A stretch of DNA of 34,602 nucleotides from Haloarcula mannanilytica (GCF_005406125.1 NZ_BIXZ01000015.1:1-34602), one strand, 5' to 3'. Shown: positions 14,520 through 25,090, numbered from the stretch's first letter. Numbers and translations: made by a program. The notes: a model not told the origin generated them from the letters alone.

Positions 14520-17087
14520 TCACTCGGAGCGGCTACTACCGATGCCACGACCAGACACAGTATCGTACTCTACGGTCGCTTCTCTGGCATCTCGCATTAG
14601 GAGTTGGTCCGACTGGCCCGCATCACTGTCGACCCGAAGCGTCACGACAAGTGGCTTCAATTCCTCGAATACAGTTTTCGCCGTACTGAATTTGCCTGCC
14701 TCCCGCAAATTCTGATACTCCTCGTATCGTTGCCTGTCTTCTGTGGAACACAGAAGTACGACATCTTGCGTCGCGTAGTCGTCCTCGATGAGTGATGCGT
14801 TTCGGAGTGGCTCCCCTGCAGCGCTGTTGAAGTGTTCCACTAACCGGTCAGACCGCTCTGACGTCCGACGTTGGTGATGTAACTCACCGTAGTATGCCTT
14901 CACTCCTGTCGAAATAAGCTCAGCTTCGGGAATGGCGGCCCCATGTTCAGCTTGCAAGCTTGCGAGCGCTTGGCGTGCTGGCCGAAGCAGTGATCGCTGC
15001 CCGTAGATCAACTCCGATGGCGGTACAGTCGTCGCATCGTTGGCCGACGCCAACCGCCACACGGTGACTGGGCTAGTCGAGCCACTGAACTCTCGGTTAC
15101 ACCGACCAGCTGCTTGGACGAGTGCAGGTACGGGGGCGAAGTCACGGTAGAGTCGGTCAAAGCTCACGTCAACTCCGGCTTCGATGAGTTGGGTTGAGAT
15201 GGTCATGACGGACCACCCCTCGAACGGTGTGGATATCTCCGAATCGAGCAACCGTCGAAGGGCTGCAAGCAGGAGTTTGCGGTCACGCGGACGGAGTTGC
15301 GTCGTCAGTGTGACCACGACGGTTCCGTCCCCAGCTGTAGCAAGCCCATCCGACACAAACTCGAGATATGCTTCGGCTGCTTCGTCGGTCATGTCCTCAA
15401 CATTGAGGGATGATGACTGATGGAATGCTTCCAGATCTGCACCCAGCGAAATCGTCGTCTCACAAGGTCGTGAATGGTCGAAGACGGTATCGGTCAGTGT
15501 CGCTGCACTCTCGATTGTGTTCGCGATCGCTAGCGTTGTCGTACCATCTGTAGTCATCTCGGACAGTGTTTCCGCCGCAGTTTCGTATGATAGTGTGCTG
15601 GAGTCGTCACCAGCCAGATAGCCGGCAGTACTGTCGTGCAGATTGAACGTTACTCGTGGATTCGACTCCAGGAACGAGACACACTCGTCAGTCACTGTGG
15701 TCAACGACGTCGGTGAAGGGAGCGACGGGGCCTGTTCGAAAATCTGTGGCTGTGTCGCAGTCATCATGATAATGGTTGTGTCGTATTCCCGGGTGAGGAA
15801 GGCTGCGAGCCGACCAACGAGGCTCCACCACTCAAGCGCAATTCCCTGTGGCTCATCAAGTATGATGACACTATCTTGTAGTGCTGGTATCTTCATCGCC
15901 TGCGTGTTCCCAGGCCCTGCAACACTCTCGAACAACTGCGTGAAGGTCGTCAACACGAGACCTGCCTGCCACGTTTCTGCGTACAGTGCTTCGCTACCGT
16001 CGTTAACGACCGTCCCCTCTTTGCTCTCTGTCGCCGTTGTCCGCGTATCGGCAAGGTGATGATGGACGGTATAGCGGTCACTTAGTGGATCAACATCCAG
16101 ATACTCTTGACAGACATCGTCGACTTGGTCGAGAATCGATGTATATGGGAGGGCGTAGATGGCTCGGCTGTTCCGCTGTTCGGCCAGCTCTAATGCTGCA
16201 CGAAGGCCAGTAAGGGTCTTCCCGAATCCCGTCGGGAGTTCTATTTGGAACAGCCGATCGCCTTCTCTGTGGCTCGTCAATAACTGTTGATAGGACTCTT
16301 CGTGGGCAGTACTCCGGAGTTGGTTCAGGGTCTGTTCGAGCGGCGTCTTGCCCGCTGGCAACCCTGCGACGGTCGTCCGTAGCCGTTCTAATTCCGGCCG
16401 CTGTGCTCCCTCTGGAAGTGCTATTTCGGCAGCATCGAGTTTATCGGCACAAACGAGAGTCGACCATGCTCTTAGGAGTGTTTCGTAGAACTGCTCGTCC
16501 AGTTTTTTTGGATCGACGAGCAGCTTTTGATAGGTGGCTGGAGTGTCAACAAGTACGCCATCCCACTCCAGTTGGCCGTTACTGGCGGCCGTGACAAGCG
16601 CATTGCCAGCAGGTGCGGCGTTCTGTTTGATGTCCTGTAGTTGCGCTCGTGGAGCGTCATATTGACTATCGACTTTGGATCCGTTCCCAGCATACTCCTC
16701 ATGAGCTGCCACAACAGTTGGAAGCACACCATGGTGTCTGGCGACAGCGTAGAAGCCAGCCGTCCGCATTGCTGCAGACACATCTAGCGAGTACAGGACA
16801 TGTGCCGCTAGTAATGCACTAACGAAGCCGTGATAGGTATGTTCGTCCCGGGGTGCGTGACTCCGCTCACCGGACTCGAGATACTGCTGAAAATACGTTG
16901 TCAGTTTGCCGGCATCGTGCGTCCATGCAAGCGCCCGCATGACTGTTTGCCAGTCGTCGCCATAGGCACTTTCAGCATCAGCTGGAACCAACTGCTCGGC
17001 GTTCGTGGCCACGCCGTGTAGGTGATCTCGAAGCGATTGCGAGGGACGCGCTCGATACGACTCCAGCAGGGACAGATTGGGGGCCAT
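14520..17087 (-). CDS. cas3: CRISPR helicase-nuclease Cas3 (type I-B)
   Basis: An 855-residue protein with an N-terminal HD nuclease and a superfamily 2 helicase. HD residues: His22/His24, His57-Asp58 (WTHDAGK), His83/His86 and His118-His119. Helicase motif I is PTGFGKT (285-291), motif II DEPQ (411-414), motif III MTATQP (442-447) and motif VI QAAGRCNR (658-665). After Cascade binds a target, Cas3 is recruited, nicks and degrades the displaced strand. All motifs appear intact. Its start overlaps the cas5 stop (TGATG). It is the last gene of the cas operon. Confidence 0.95.
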   Translation of the reverse strand: MAPNLSLLESYRARPSQSLRDHLHGVATNAEQLVPADAESAYGDDWQTVMRALAWTHDAGKLTTYFQQYLESGERSHAPRDEHTYHGFVSALLAAHVLYSLDVSAAMRTAGFYAVARHHGVLPTVVAAHEEYAGNGSKVDSQYDAPRAQLQDIKQNAAPAGNALVTAASNGQLEWDGVLVDTPATYQKLLVDPKKLDEQFYETLLRAWSTLVCADKLDAAEIALPEGAQRPELERLRTTVAGLPAGKTPLEQTLNQLRSTAHEESYQQLLTSHREGDRLFQIELPTGFGKTLTGLRAALELAEQRNSRAIYALPYTSILDQVDDVCQEYLDVDPLSDRYTVHHHLADTRTTATESKEGTVVNDGSEALYAETWQAGLVLTTFTQLFESVAGPGNTQAMKIPALQDSVIILDEPQGIALEWWSLVGRLAAFLTREYDTTIIMMTATQPQIFEQAPSLPSPTSLTTVTDECVSFLESNPRVTFNLHDSTAGYLAGDDSSTLSYETAAETLSEMTTDGTTTLAIANTIESAATLTDTVFDHSRPCETTISLGADLEAFHQSSSLNVEDMTDEAAEAYLEFVSDGLATAGDGTVVVTLTTQLRPRDRKLLLAALRRLLDSEISTPFEGWSVMTISTQLIEAGVDVSFDRLYRDFAPVPALVQAAGRCNREFSGSTSPVTVWRLASANDATTVPPSELIYGQRSLLRPARQALASLQAEHGAAIPEAELISTGVKAYYGELHHQRRTSERSDRLVEHFNSAAGEPLRNASLIEDDYATQDVVLLCSTEDRQRYEEYQNLREAGKFSTAKTVFEELKPLVVTLRVDSDAGQSDQLLMRDAREATVEYDTVSGRGIGSSRSE

Positions 17088-17851
17088 CAGACGAAACAGA
17101 CTGTCCGGTCGCCGACTGAATACGTCGGCGCACCGCTCGTCTCGACAGTGTCGGTCCCGGTGGCGTACGCGTACGAGACGAACCCGGTCGTGTGGCGACC
17201 AGTTTCGTTGGCGGCCATGAATGCCGGCGTCCGCTCCATCCGAAGTGGTTCGCCAGCCGTCGGTACGACATACTCTTCTGGGACCGTCGAATCGACAGCC
17301 GTCGCATCAGCATCGTTGGTTACCGTGTTGACGTCGACGTCGTCGACTCGAGCCAAACACTCTGACTTTCCGAGATACGGTGTGTATGTACTTCGGCCAG
17401 CCAACAGCATCTCCTTCAATTCGTTGTATGTGTCCGTTTCCGAGAGGACTAAATCAATACGGTAGGCTGGATCGACGATGTACTCGAAGGTCCGCCGCTT
17501 TCGCTCGGTCGCAATACGACCAGGATCGACCACAGTCTTCCCGGAGACGCCGTCGGCTGTCTGAATATCGCCTTCTTCGGTGGGCAGCGTAAGCTGCGGG
17601 ATCGCAATCGTCTCGAGGTCGGAACACGGCGTAACTGCAATTGCTGAGGCATCGGCAGCAAAGGTCTCGTAATAGGAGTTCCGTGGCCGACCGAGAATGG
17701 CGGCGACGAGACCAGCAATCGTCGTCCTGGGAATCACTCGGTAGGTCAGCTTCTCTGTCGTCGCATCGAGGCGACGAAAGTGCCCCCACGAGCCACTAAC
17801 GGTAAAGGAGAGGCACTCGCGGCCGCTCACATCAAGGTCCGTCGTCGTCAT
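17087..17851 (-). CDS. cas5: Cascade subunit Cas5 (type I-B)
   Basis: A 254-residue RAMP protein. The N terminus CLSFTVSGSWGHFRRLDA is the first strand and helix of Cas5, with the family motif TTIAGLVAAILGRPRNSYYE after it. The C-terminal Gly-rich strands complete the fold. Cas5 caps the crRNA 5' handle in Cascade and bridges Cas7 and Cas8b. It lies 3 bp after cas7 and overlaps cas3 by one base, consistent with a single transcript. Confidence 0.93.
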   Translation of the reverse strand: MTTTDLDVSGRECLSFTVSGSWGHFRRLDATTEKLTYRVIPRTTIAGLVAAILGRPRNSYYETFAADASAIAVTPCSDLETIAIPQLTLPTEEGDIQTADGVSGKTVVDPGRIATERKRRTFEYIVDPAYRIDLVLSETDTYNELKEMLLAGRSTYTPYLGKSECLARVDDVDVNTVTNDADATAVDSTVPEEYVVPTAGEPLRMERTPAFMAANETGRHTTGFVSYAYATGTDTVETSGAPTYSVGDRTVCFV

Positions 17852-17854
17852 CAG

Positions 17855-18883
17855 TCAGTCATCGCCGTAGACATCGATTTTGGCCACACTGTCAGCGCCC
17901 ACGGCTTCAGAGAGTGCCTCGATGAGAAACTCCTGACCGCCGGTCTCGTCACCGTCTGTCACCGTCAGGTGCCGGTTTGCGGTCACGTGTACAGTCTCAA
18001 TGTGGTCGCTGTGTGCTGCGAGGTCCTCAACGAGGTCGGAGATATCTAACTCGACATCGCTGATGTTCCGTAGCTTACTATCTGGCACGTCTTGAGCAAG
18101 TGCGAGTCCGTCGTCGAGGGTTCCAATGTGGAATTCGTCCGTCTCGTATTCAACACGCAGGTACAACTGAGGCTGGTGCCCCATCTTCGAGCGTGTCAGG
18201 GTCTGATTCTTCAACGCTCGCCAGAGGACTGAATCAAGTCGCTCGACGTCGGCTTCAGTGAGTCCGGTCGACTCGGCTCCCACTTCGTTGACCACGCCGT
18301 GGAACGGAACGAGGGCATACTGCAGCCGGTTGTCCGTCGCAAAGGTCCCCTGTTCGCTGTCACCACCGCTGGAAACAACTGTCGAGAGTTGTTTGGACTC
18401 GCTCTTCTGAACGACTGTGTTTAGACTACGGGCGTGAGAAAACTGCACTGGGCCAATGAACTGCCCAGGGAACCCGTCACCAATCTTGTCCTGAAAGTCC
18501 GATGAGAACGAACAAGTCGCGCCGAAGTACCGGACGTCAGCAGCGTTGTTCAGAAACGCATCGGCTGCCTCGTCACCAGTAATCTCCTCGAGTTCGTCAG
18601 CTTCGAGTCCAGTGACGCTGGTGAAGAGATCGTCACGGTCGATGGCACCATCATAGTCTGCCTTCGAGGGATTCTTGATGTAGATTTCGAGGCCGTCATC
18701 ATCCAGTTGATCGCGGATGTAGCGTTTCAGTCGGACGTCGGTGACGACGGCTTTCCCGGTCGTCTCGTCGATACGGGGTTTGTCGTTGGCCGATAGCGGA
18801 TTCCCGTTGGGGTTGGTGTCCTCTGCATCGTAGAGGAAAACAATCTCGGAGCGGTTCGCAACGGTATCAGTGGATTCAGTCAT
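17855..18883 (-). CDS. cas7: Cascade backbone subunit Cas7 (Csh2 family, type I-B)
   Basis: A 342-residue protein. It opens with EIVFLYDAEDTNPNGNPLS, the hallmark of the Cas7/Csh2 family, followed by RIDETTGKAVVTDVRLKRYIRD. A central GPVQFSHARSLN segment and a C-terminal strand pair are also typical. Several copies line the crRNA to form the filament of the complex. It follows cas8b by 6 bp and precedes cas5 by 3 bp. Confidence 0.95.
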   Translation of the reverse strand: MTESTDTVANRSEIVFLYDAEDTNPNGNPLSANDKPRIDETTGKAVVTDVRLKRYIRDQLDDDGLEIYIKNPSKADYDGAIDRDDLFTSVTGLEADELEEITGDEAADAFLNNAADVRYFGATCSFSSDFQDKIGDGFPGQFIGPVQFSHARSLNTVVQKSESKQLSTVVSSGGDSEQGTFATDNRLQYALVPFHGVVNEVGAESTGLTEADVERLDSVLWRALKNQTLTRSKMGHQPQLYLRVEYETDEFHIGTLDDGLALAQDVPDSKLRNISDVELDISDLVEDLAAHSDHIETVHVTANRHLTVTDGDETGGQEFLIEALSEAVGADSVAKIDVYGDD

Positions 18884-18889
18884 TGGTAA

Positions 18890-21094
18890 TTAGTCGTCGG
18901 CAGCAGCGGCGTCAGCGTGGTCATCAGCCTGTGCAACGCGCGTGTCGTTGAGCCCGTAGGAGATGCCCAGACTATAGAGCCACTGCAGCTCAGCATCGGA
19001 CATTGTCCACTCGTTGGGATCGGCCGACAGCATGGCGTCGGTCAACCGGCTTGTGTACCGGTTGTTTGTCCAGTAGGACCGATCTTCTTCGGCTTCAGCG
19101 TAGGAATGGTCCATCTGCAGGACTTCTTTCGTGACTTCCTTGACCGTCTGCTTGGTCAGGTAGTCAATTGGATACCGACGGACCAATGTCGAGGAAACGT
19201 TCTCCCGAGACTGGAAGGCTGTGATTCGGCCGACTAACCCACCCAGCAGGAAGACGGCACGCGTATGGTCGGCATCGAGTGCGTCGTGATTGTCAAGAAA
19301 CGATTCGAGTCGGTCTGTTCGTGAGTCTGGCTCGTCTGTCATCGCACTTGTGGTGAAGGTGAAGGTCGTGTTGGTGGATTCGAGCATGTCTGCATCGCTG
19401 AGTGCTCGAAGTTGTGTGTACTGTTCAACGACTGATCGCTGTGGGAACGCGGTGTAATCGCTATCGCTGTCGAACGACTCATTTTGATCCTGCACCAACT
19501 GGTGGATATACTCCTCCAGCAGTGGTTGGAGTGGAATTTTGCCTTCGGTCAGGAGGGCCCGAACACGCCGCATTTCGTGGTCATCGATTTCGCCGACACT
19601 AGGTGTCTCGCTGGCCTGTCGACTGGTTCGTGTCGGTTCAGTCGTCCGACCGAAGTAATCGCCATACAGGATTCGCCGAACGAGTGGCAGTCCCAGACCG
19701 AGATATGGACTACTCTCAGGGGAGGGATAGGTGCCGAAGATGCCATCACCTTCGAAGATCGCACTTCGCGTGACGTCGTTGTGTGCGTCTTCGAGCGCGG
19801 CTGGCTGGAAGATCCCATCGAGCGTGTCGAAGTAGACGCGGTCAGGGTTCCCGGTGACCTGGAGTACGATAGCGAAGCGGACGCGGTCCCAGTGGTCTTC
19901 GTCGACGAGATCGTCGAAATCTGTCTCGCCATCGGCAGCCGCGCCATCTGTGACTTCTCGGACCAATGTTTCGAGTTCCGTATCGAAGGTTCCATCAGGG
20001 CCAGTTTCCGCGTCACGGAGCGCTGTGTAGATGGTATCGTAGAACCACTCGAACGTGTCCGTGTCGAGTTCGTCCCGCCGCATAGCGAGATACGGGAGCA
20101 CGTACAACCGTCGGTTATTCCCCAGGCCACGGAAGAAGTCCTCGAAGATTGAGTCCGCCGCCGCAACTGCAGCGGCCGTGTCAAACGACAGCGGTCGAGT
20201 TCGCCACGCGTCGCTTCCTTTGGTGTCGATGTCCGGGAAGTGTTCGCGCTGTTTCTTCCCGTACATGCCGAACAAGCCCGGCGAACCGCCGGTGACCTGT
20301 TCGTTGTTACCGGTTACGTACCCGACGCCGTCGCCACTGGCGTCCTCAACGGAAATACTTTCGAGCCGGGCGGATTTTTTCTCGACCATCACGTCGTTTA
20401 GCACCGGAATCTCGCCAGGATAGCGGTACTCGTCTGCTTCGGGGTCCTTCACTTTGACAGTGATGAGTGAGTCAAACTCTTCATCTTCGCCGCCAGCGAG
20501 CTCGACGAACGCCTCTCCAAGTGCCTGCATCTGCTCATCGTCGTCACCCAGCGTCGCCAGCCCATCCAGCAGGCTGGCGTCGGCCTCTGATGCCTGCTCA
20601 CGGACGGTTTCTGCGTACTCTGACTGTGCCCAAGCGGTAAACCTGTCTTGGACGTTGTTGGTTCCCCATGCGTCATCACGGAACCCGGCGATGTGGTGGG
20701 CATCGGCTCCTTTGTGGGTCGTGATGGAGTAGTCGGTCATGCTACTCGTCTTGTTCGCTGGATATGCGTGCCCGACTCGGAATCGGTCTCCGCGCGTATA
20801 GGTGCCGATTTCTACGGGTCCGCCGTCCGAGTCCGGGCGTAACTGTGGGTTTTCCGGGTCCGACAGATCTGCGTAGACGGTGATGAGGCTGTCATCCGCT
20901 CCAAACAACTCACTCTTGGCACCCGGTGTCAGGTATGCGAGATGCTCCGGAGCCAGTTCCCAGTCGATATCACCCGACTGGACGGCACTGTACCAGTCAT
21001 AGAGCGAGTACTGCCACGCAACCTCGTAGAGTGAGGCCGGCAGCCGTGGCTGGAACCGCTTGACGGCCGTCTCCGCGTAGTCGTTATCTGCCAT
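18890..21094 (-). CDS. cas8b: Large Cascade subunit Cas8b (type I-B)
   Basis: A 734-residue protein, from ATG 21094, which overlaps the cas6 stop by 11 nt. The frame extends upstream but those residues would lie inside cas6. Position, size and strongly acidic sequence fit haloarchaeal Cas8b, the subunit that recognises the PAM and recruits Cas3. Identifiable parts include GDRFRVGHAYPANKTSSMTD near residue 107, and a helical C-terminal region. In type I-B the small Cas11 subunit is known to arise from internal translation of this gene; whether that happens here cannot be read from the sequence alone. Confidence 0.9.
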   Translation of the reverse strand: MADNDYAETAVKRFQPRLPASLYEVAWQYSLYDWYSAVQSGDIDWELAPEHLAYLTPGAKSELFGADDSLITVYADLSDPENPQLRPDSDGGPVEIGTYTRGDRFRVGHAYPANKTSSMTDYSITTHKGADAHHIAGFRDDAWGTNNVQDRFTAWAQSEYAETVREQASEADASLLDGLATLGDDDEQMQALGEAFVELAGGEDEEFDSLITVKVKDPEADEYRYPGEIPVLNDVMVEKKSARLESISVEDASGDGVGYVTGNNEQVTGGSPGLFGMYGKKQREHFPDIDTKGSDAWRTRPLSFDTAAAVAAADSIFEDFFRGLGNNRRLYVLPYLAMRRDELDTDTFEWFYDTIYTALRDAETGPDGTFDTELETLVREVTDGAAADGETDFDDLVDEDHWDRVRFAIVLQVTGNPDRVYFDTLDGIFQPAALEDAHNDVTRSAIFEGDGIFGTYPSPESSPYLGLGLPLVRRILYGDYFGRTTEPTRTSRQASETPSVGEIDDHEMRRVRALLTEGKIPLQPLLEEYIHQLVQDQNESFDSDSDYTAFPQRSVVEQYTQLRALSDADMLESTNTTFTFTTSAMTDEPDSRTDRLESFLDNHDALDADHTRAVFLLGGLVGRITAFQSRENVSSTLVRRYPIDYLTKQTVKEVTKEVLQMDHSYAEAEEDRSYWTNNRYTSRLTDAMLSADPNEWTMSDAELQWLYSLGISYGLNDTRVAQADDHADAAAADD

Positions 21095-21857
21095 GGTTGG
21101 TGATGTTGATGAATCCGAAGCCCAGAGAATTCCGCTCCCCAAGGCCGACATCCAGTGCCAGATTCAGATGCCGGCGGTGGTCATCGTCGCGAACGCTGTA
21201 ATCGAAGCGCCACTTGCTCAGAACCCACGTCTCTTCACGTCCTGTGGTCGGCGTGACCGGGATAGCGAAGGTCTTGATGAGTTCGTACCCGTCGAACAGA
21301 TCGCCATCGACATCGGAGGGGCCTGGCAGATAGTCGGGCATGTAGAGCCGATGCTTCTTATCCAGGTTTGCCTCGATCTGGGTCCGGAACGGCTCCATCG
21401 TATGTTCGGGCCGCCAGAACTCCGCTTCATCGTGGTCGACGTCGATATCGTACTCGTCGAAGCGCCACGGTGGAATCCGGACCAAGACGCCCGTCCCGGT
21501 TTCGAGTGTGCCAGTGGTTCCAGGCTCGCCGACGTCCGGTGACAGCGGCGTGACCTCGTCGACGTGGAAGGGCATCTCGCCGATGTTCAGCTCACGGTCG
21601 TGAGTGAGGTCCTCGGCGATATGGGCAAGCAGTGACTCCTCGGGTGAGGCAACCAGCAGTGTTCGTTCGTCACCCTCCTCCATGTCCTGCGGTGGGAAGG
21701 GGTTACTGTAGACGAACGGCTTTGGCTGGTTCTCGTCGTGGAGTGCGTCGTACTGGCTGTCTTCGAGGGCCTGCCAGATGCGGCCCTGGAGCTTGTTGTG
21801 ATACGTGTTGTCGTAGGCGGCGTCTCTGCGTGCGTGGAGTCGTGCGAGGATCCGCAC
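21084..21857 (-). CDS. cas6: crRNA-processing endonuclease Cas6 (type I-B)
   Basis: A 257-residue RAMP nuclease that cuts each repeat to release crRNAs with an 8-nt 5' handle. The C-terminal Gly-rich loop GLGERNSLGFGFIN (238-251) is diagnostic. His40 in YDALHDENQPKPFVYSNPF lies where the Haloferax enzyme has its catalytic His. GTG 21857 is the start; a GAGGTGAT ribosome-binding motif lies about 10 nt upstream. First gene of the cas operon, so cas expression depends on the promoter between it and array 2. Confidence 0.93.
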   Translation of the reverse strand: MRILARLHARRDAAYDNTYHNKLQGRIWQALEDSQYDALHDENQPKPFVYSNPFPPQDMEEGDERTLLVASPEESLLAHIAEDLTHDRELNIGEMPFHVDEVTPLSPDVGEPGTTGTLETGTGVLVRIPPWRFDEYDIDVDHDEAEFWRPEHTMEPFRTQIEANLDKKHRLYMPDYLPGPSDVDGDLFDGYELIKTFAIPVTPTTGREETWVLSKWRFDYSVRDDDHRRHLNLALDVGLGERNSLGFGFINITNHGR

Positions 21858-21867
21858 CGGTCAAATC

Positions 21868-21928
21868 ACCTCTGTCGTTTGTGAGTGTTGCATAACACGT
21901 TAGTTGAGAATATCATGGCTTATAAATT
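21868..21928 (-). promoter_or_regulatory. cas operon promoter and ribosome-binding site
   Basis: A good TATA box TTTATAAG (minus strand) lies at about 21920-21927, and GAGGTGAT at about 21868-21875 precedes GTG 21857. Transcription should start near 21895, giving a short leader of about 40 nt. Unlike most genes here this one has a true Shine-Dalgarno motif. The decayed end of array 2 begins only 20 bp upstream of the TATA box. Confidence 0.6.
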
Positions 21929-21947
21929 CCATCTGACCACAGTGAAA

Positions 21948-24900
21948 GTAGTGACACCACAGGGGTCCGTCTGAAATCACCATTGGGTCGGTCAGGTCGA
22001 CTTCCATTCCGAGGCTTCAACAATTCACTGGTCCTTCTGAAACGGTTCGACGAGGATATAGTACGACTTGTCGGTCGCGTTGCTTCAATCGCCCAAGGGT
22101 CCGTCTGTAACGTCCGATGGTGACCATCCGAAGTCCGAGCTTCGCTTTGCTTCAACCGCCTAAGAGTCCGTCTGAAACCCGAAACGGATGATAAATCGGG
22201 ACTCCGGCGATTCCGCTTCAACCGCCAAAGGATCCGTCTGGAACGCTTGCACCCATTTGTCAGTCGGCAAACGACCAAGCTTCAACCGCCCAAGGGTCCG
22301 TCTGTAACTCCGGGCGATCCGGTGGTCGGCCGTCGAACGGACGCTTCAACCGCCCAAGGGTCCGTCTGTAACACCGGATTTATGCACGGTGTCCCACAGC
22401 CGAGACAACCTTCAACCGCCCAAGGGTCCGTCTGTAACTGGGCACTCGGTCGGGTTCCGGATGGCTGGTTCGTCCTTCAACCGCCCAAGGGTCCGTCTGT
22501 AACCTGCCTTCATTCGGTACAAAGAGAACGATGAGCAGTGCCTTCAACCGCCCAAGGGTCCGTCTGTAACGGACCCGGCCGCCCTGCCCGATATCGAGGA
22601 TCTTCCTTCAACCGCCCAAGGGTCCGTCTGTAACGATCTCCCGGGACCCGTCCAGCGTTCGAGCCTCCGGCCTTCAACCGCCCAAGGGTCCGTCTGTAAC
22701 AAGCCTGCATACAGCAACAGGCCGCCGACGAACGCCCTTCAACCGCCCAAGGGTCCGTCTGTAACTTCGGGAGGGTCAGGGGACCCGCTCAGGTTGTTGG
22801 CCTTCAACCGCCCAAGGGTCCGTCTGTAACTAGGCGCGCACCCAGCGTTTGATGGTCTGGTTGTCGCCTTCAACCGCCCAAGGGTCCGTCTGTAACAACA
22901 GTCATCGCTACCGAGTTGAACTTGTGGAAGGCCCTTCAACCGCCCAAGGGTCCGTCTGTAACCTGCTCGCTGACACCTCGGACCTCTCGCTCTCGACTTC
23001 AACCGCCCAAGGGTCCGTCTGTAACCTCGCTACGGGGTGGCGACGGTCAAACCATCAGACTTCAACCGCCCAAGGGTCCGTCTGTAACGACCCAAGAGCA
23101 AGACGACATTATCGCACAGATGACTTCAACCGCCCAAGGGTCCGTCTGTAACACCAGACCCAGCACAGCTTAGCAATGGGGCTTCGGCAACTTCAACCGC
23201 CCAAGGGTCCGTCTGTAACCAGGCCAAACATCACGAGCCCGACAGTCACCGGACTTCAACCGCCCAAGGGTCCGTCTGTAACACGCGGCTACAGGGCCGA
23301 CTCCAAGCGTTCTACGCTTCAACCGCCCAAGGGTCCGTCTGTAACAACCTCCAGGAGTTCGGCAGGTCGTTGACGCGGTTGCTTCAACCGCCCAAGGGTC
23401 CGTCTGTAACAAGAAGCGCTCGACGACCATCTCCGCTCTGGGATCGCTTCAACCGCCCAAGGGTCCGTCTGTAACTCCTGACTATCAACGAGTCGCTCGG
23501 AATAGTGCATGCTTCAACCGCCCAAGGGTCCGTCTGTAACCTGGCGTGACTGCGTTGTTGTCGCTGTTGTCGCTCGCTTCAACCGCCCAAGGGTCCGTCT
23601 GTAACAGTGTCGAAGCCACCTTCTCCTGCATGATCTTCGGGCTTCAACCGCCCAAGGGTCCGTCTGTAACGCTTCGTCTCGGATTCATTGTCGAACTCAA
23701 CAGCCTGCTTCAACCGCCCAAGGGTCCGTCTGTAACCGATGATTCGGGTGCTGACATGGTTGGGTCCTGAAAGCTTCAACCGCCCAAGGGTCCGTCTGTA
23801 ACCGGCGAATATATTCCCGTCGACGGTAGTATAATGCTTCAACCGCCCAAGGGTCCGTCTGTAACCACCACACTGTGACCGACCGAGTAGAGTACGGGAG
23901 GCTTCAACCGCCCAAGGGTCCGTCTGTAACCTTCTCGAAGGCCACCCGGACGCCGCCCAGGCCGACGCTTCAACCGCCCAAGGGTCCGTCTGTAACAATT
24001 GTGTCTGCAGCCGTTTTGTGGTATCTACTCCCGCTTCAACCGCCCAAGGGTCCGTCTGTAACGAAGCGCTGGAGGAGATACTCAAGCACATCCCGTCGCT
24101 TCAACCGCCCAAGGGTCCGTCTGTAACCGTTCCCGACCCCATTGCTGTAGTGGTATTTTTTGTAGCTTCAACCGCCCAAGGGTCCGTCTGTAACGCGTCT
24201 CGTAGGCATACCCGGCCTCACACCGGACGCGCTTCAACCGCCCAAGGGTCCGTCTGTAACTCTTGCTATCCCTTGGATCAGTCCGTAGATCAGCTCGCTT
24301 CAACCGCCCAAGGGTCCGTCTGTAACCGGCCAGGTAGCCGCCGTTGCCGCCGTTGTCGTTGTCGCTTCAACCGCCCAAGGGTCCGTCTGTAACGGAACCG
24401 ATGCCAGGGTACAACTCCCTCAAGGTGCGCTTCAACCGCCCAAGGGTCCGTCTGTAACTGGTAACTGATGGCACACACGGCGACCCACATCACAACGCTT
24501 CAACCGCCCAAGGGTCCGTCTGTAACTGTCTACCGAGTCCGCGGTCGGGGAGTCGAAGTGCTGCTTCAACCGCCCAAGGGTCCGTCTGTAACAGGCAACT
24601 GTCCTAACGCTGGGACACCTCGATCGGGCTTCAACCGCCCAAGGGTCCGTCTGTAACTGAACTGGAGGAATGGAAGGACCTCGCACAAAAGAAGGCTTCA
24701 ACCGCCCAAGGGTCCGTCTGTAACTTTCGTCGCCGCCAGCGCTCTGGACTGCTTCGACAAGCTTCAACCGCCCAAGGGTCCGTCTGTAACAACTCATCAC
24801 GCATCACCACCCATCGCCGCGAACGCCAGCTTCAACCGCCCAAGGGTCCGTCTGTAACACGTGCCGAACACGTAGGAGATCTCGCCGTTGGCGCTTCAAC

Positions 24901-24988
24901 CGCCCAAGGGTCCGTCTGTAACCTGGTGTTCGCGGAGTTCGATCAACAGGCTCTGGCGGCTTCAACCGCCCAAGGGTCCGTCTGTAAC
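21948..24988 (-). CRISPR. CRISPR array 2, type I-B, 47 repeats and 46 spacers
   Basis: Repeats of 30 nt, spacers mostly 33-38 nt, transcribed on the minus strand from the leader at 24989. Apart from the oldest copies the repeats carry CCGCCCAAGGG (plus strand). The oldest, leader-distal repeats are decayed: 21948-21977 and 22014-22043 are heavily changed, 22082, 22149 and 22215 mildly. The base at the repeat edge next to CTTC changes in blocks: G in repeats 3-7 (22082-22372), C in repeats 8-16 (22409-22962), A in repeats 17-21 (22996-23282) and G in repeats 22-47 (23316-24988). That base is the last base of the crRNA 5' handle. Confidence 0.97.
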
Positions 24989-25090
24989 CATGCCCGATTT
25001 CCGGGACACAGCCCATCTCTAGCGTGGTTTCACTTCACTATTTTCGTCGACCGGCAATATCCTCTCTACCCCCGGGGGGTCGACGAAACA
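24989..25090 (-). promoter_or_regulatory. Leader of CRISPR array 2
   Basis: Nearly identical to the array 1 leader for about 75 bp next to the first repeat (ATGCCCGATTTCCGG then TCTCTAGCGTGG on the plus strand). Here the inverted repeat is longer, TTTCGTCGACC at 25042-25052 and GGTCGACGAAA at 25078-25088. The pair of leaders implies both arrays were once fed by the same adaptation complex. Confidence 0.85.

Noticed and set aside
21913-24800. Many open frames across array 2
   Set aside because: Same cause: stop-free translation of the repeats. They have no independent start signals or haloarchaeal protein character.
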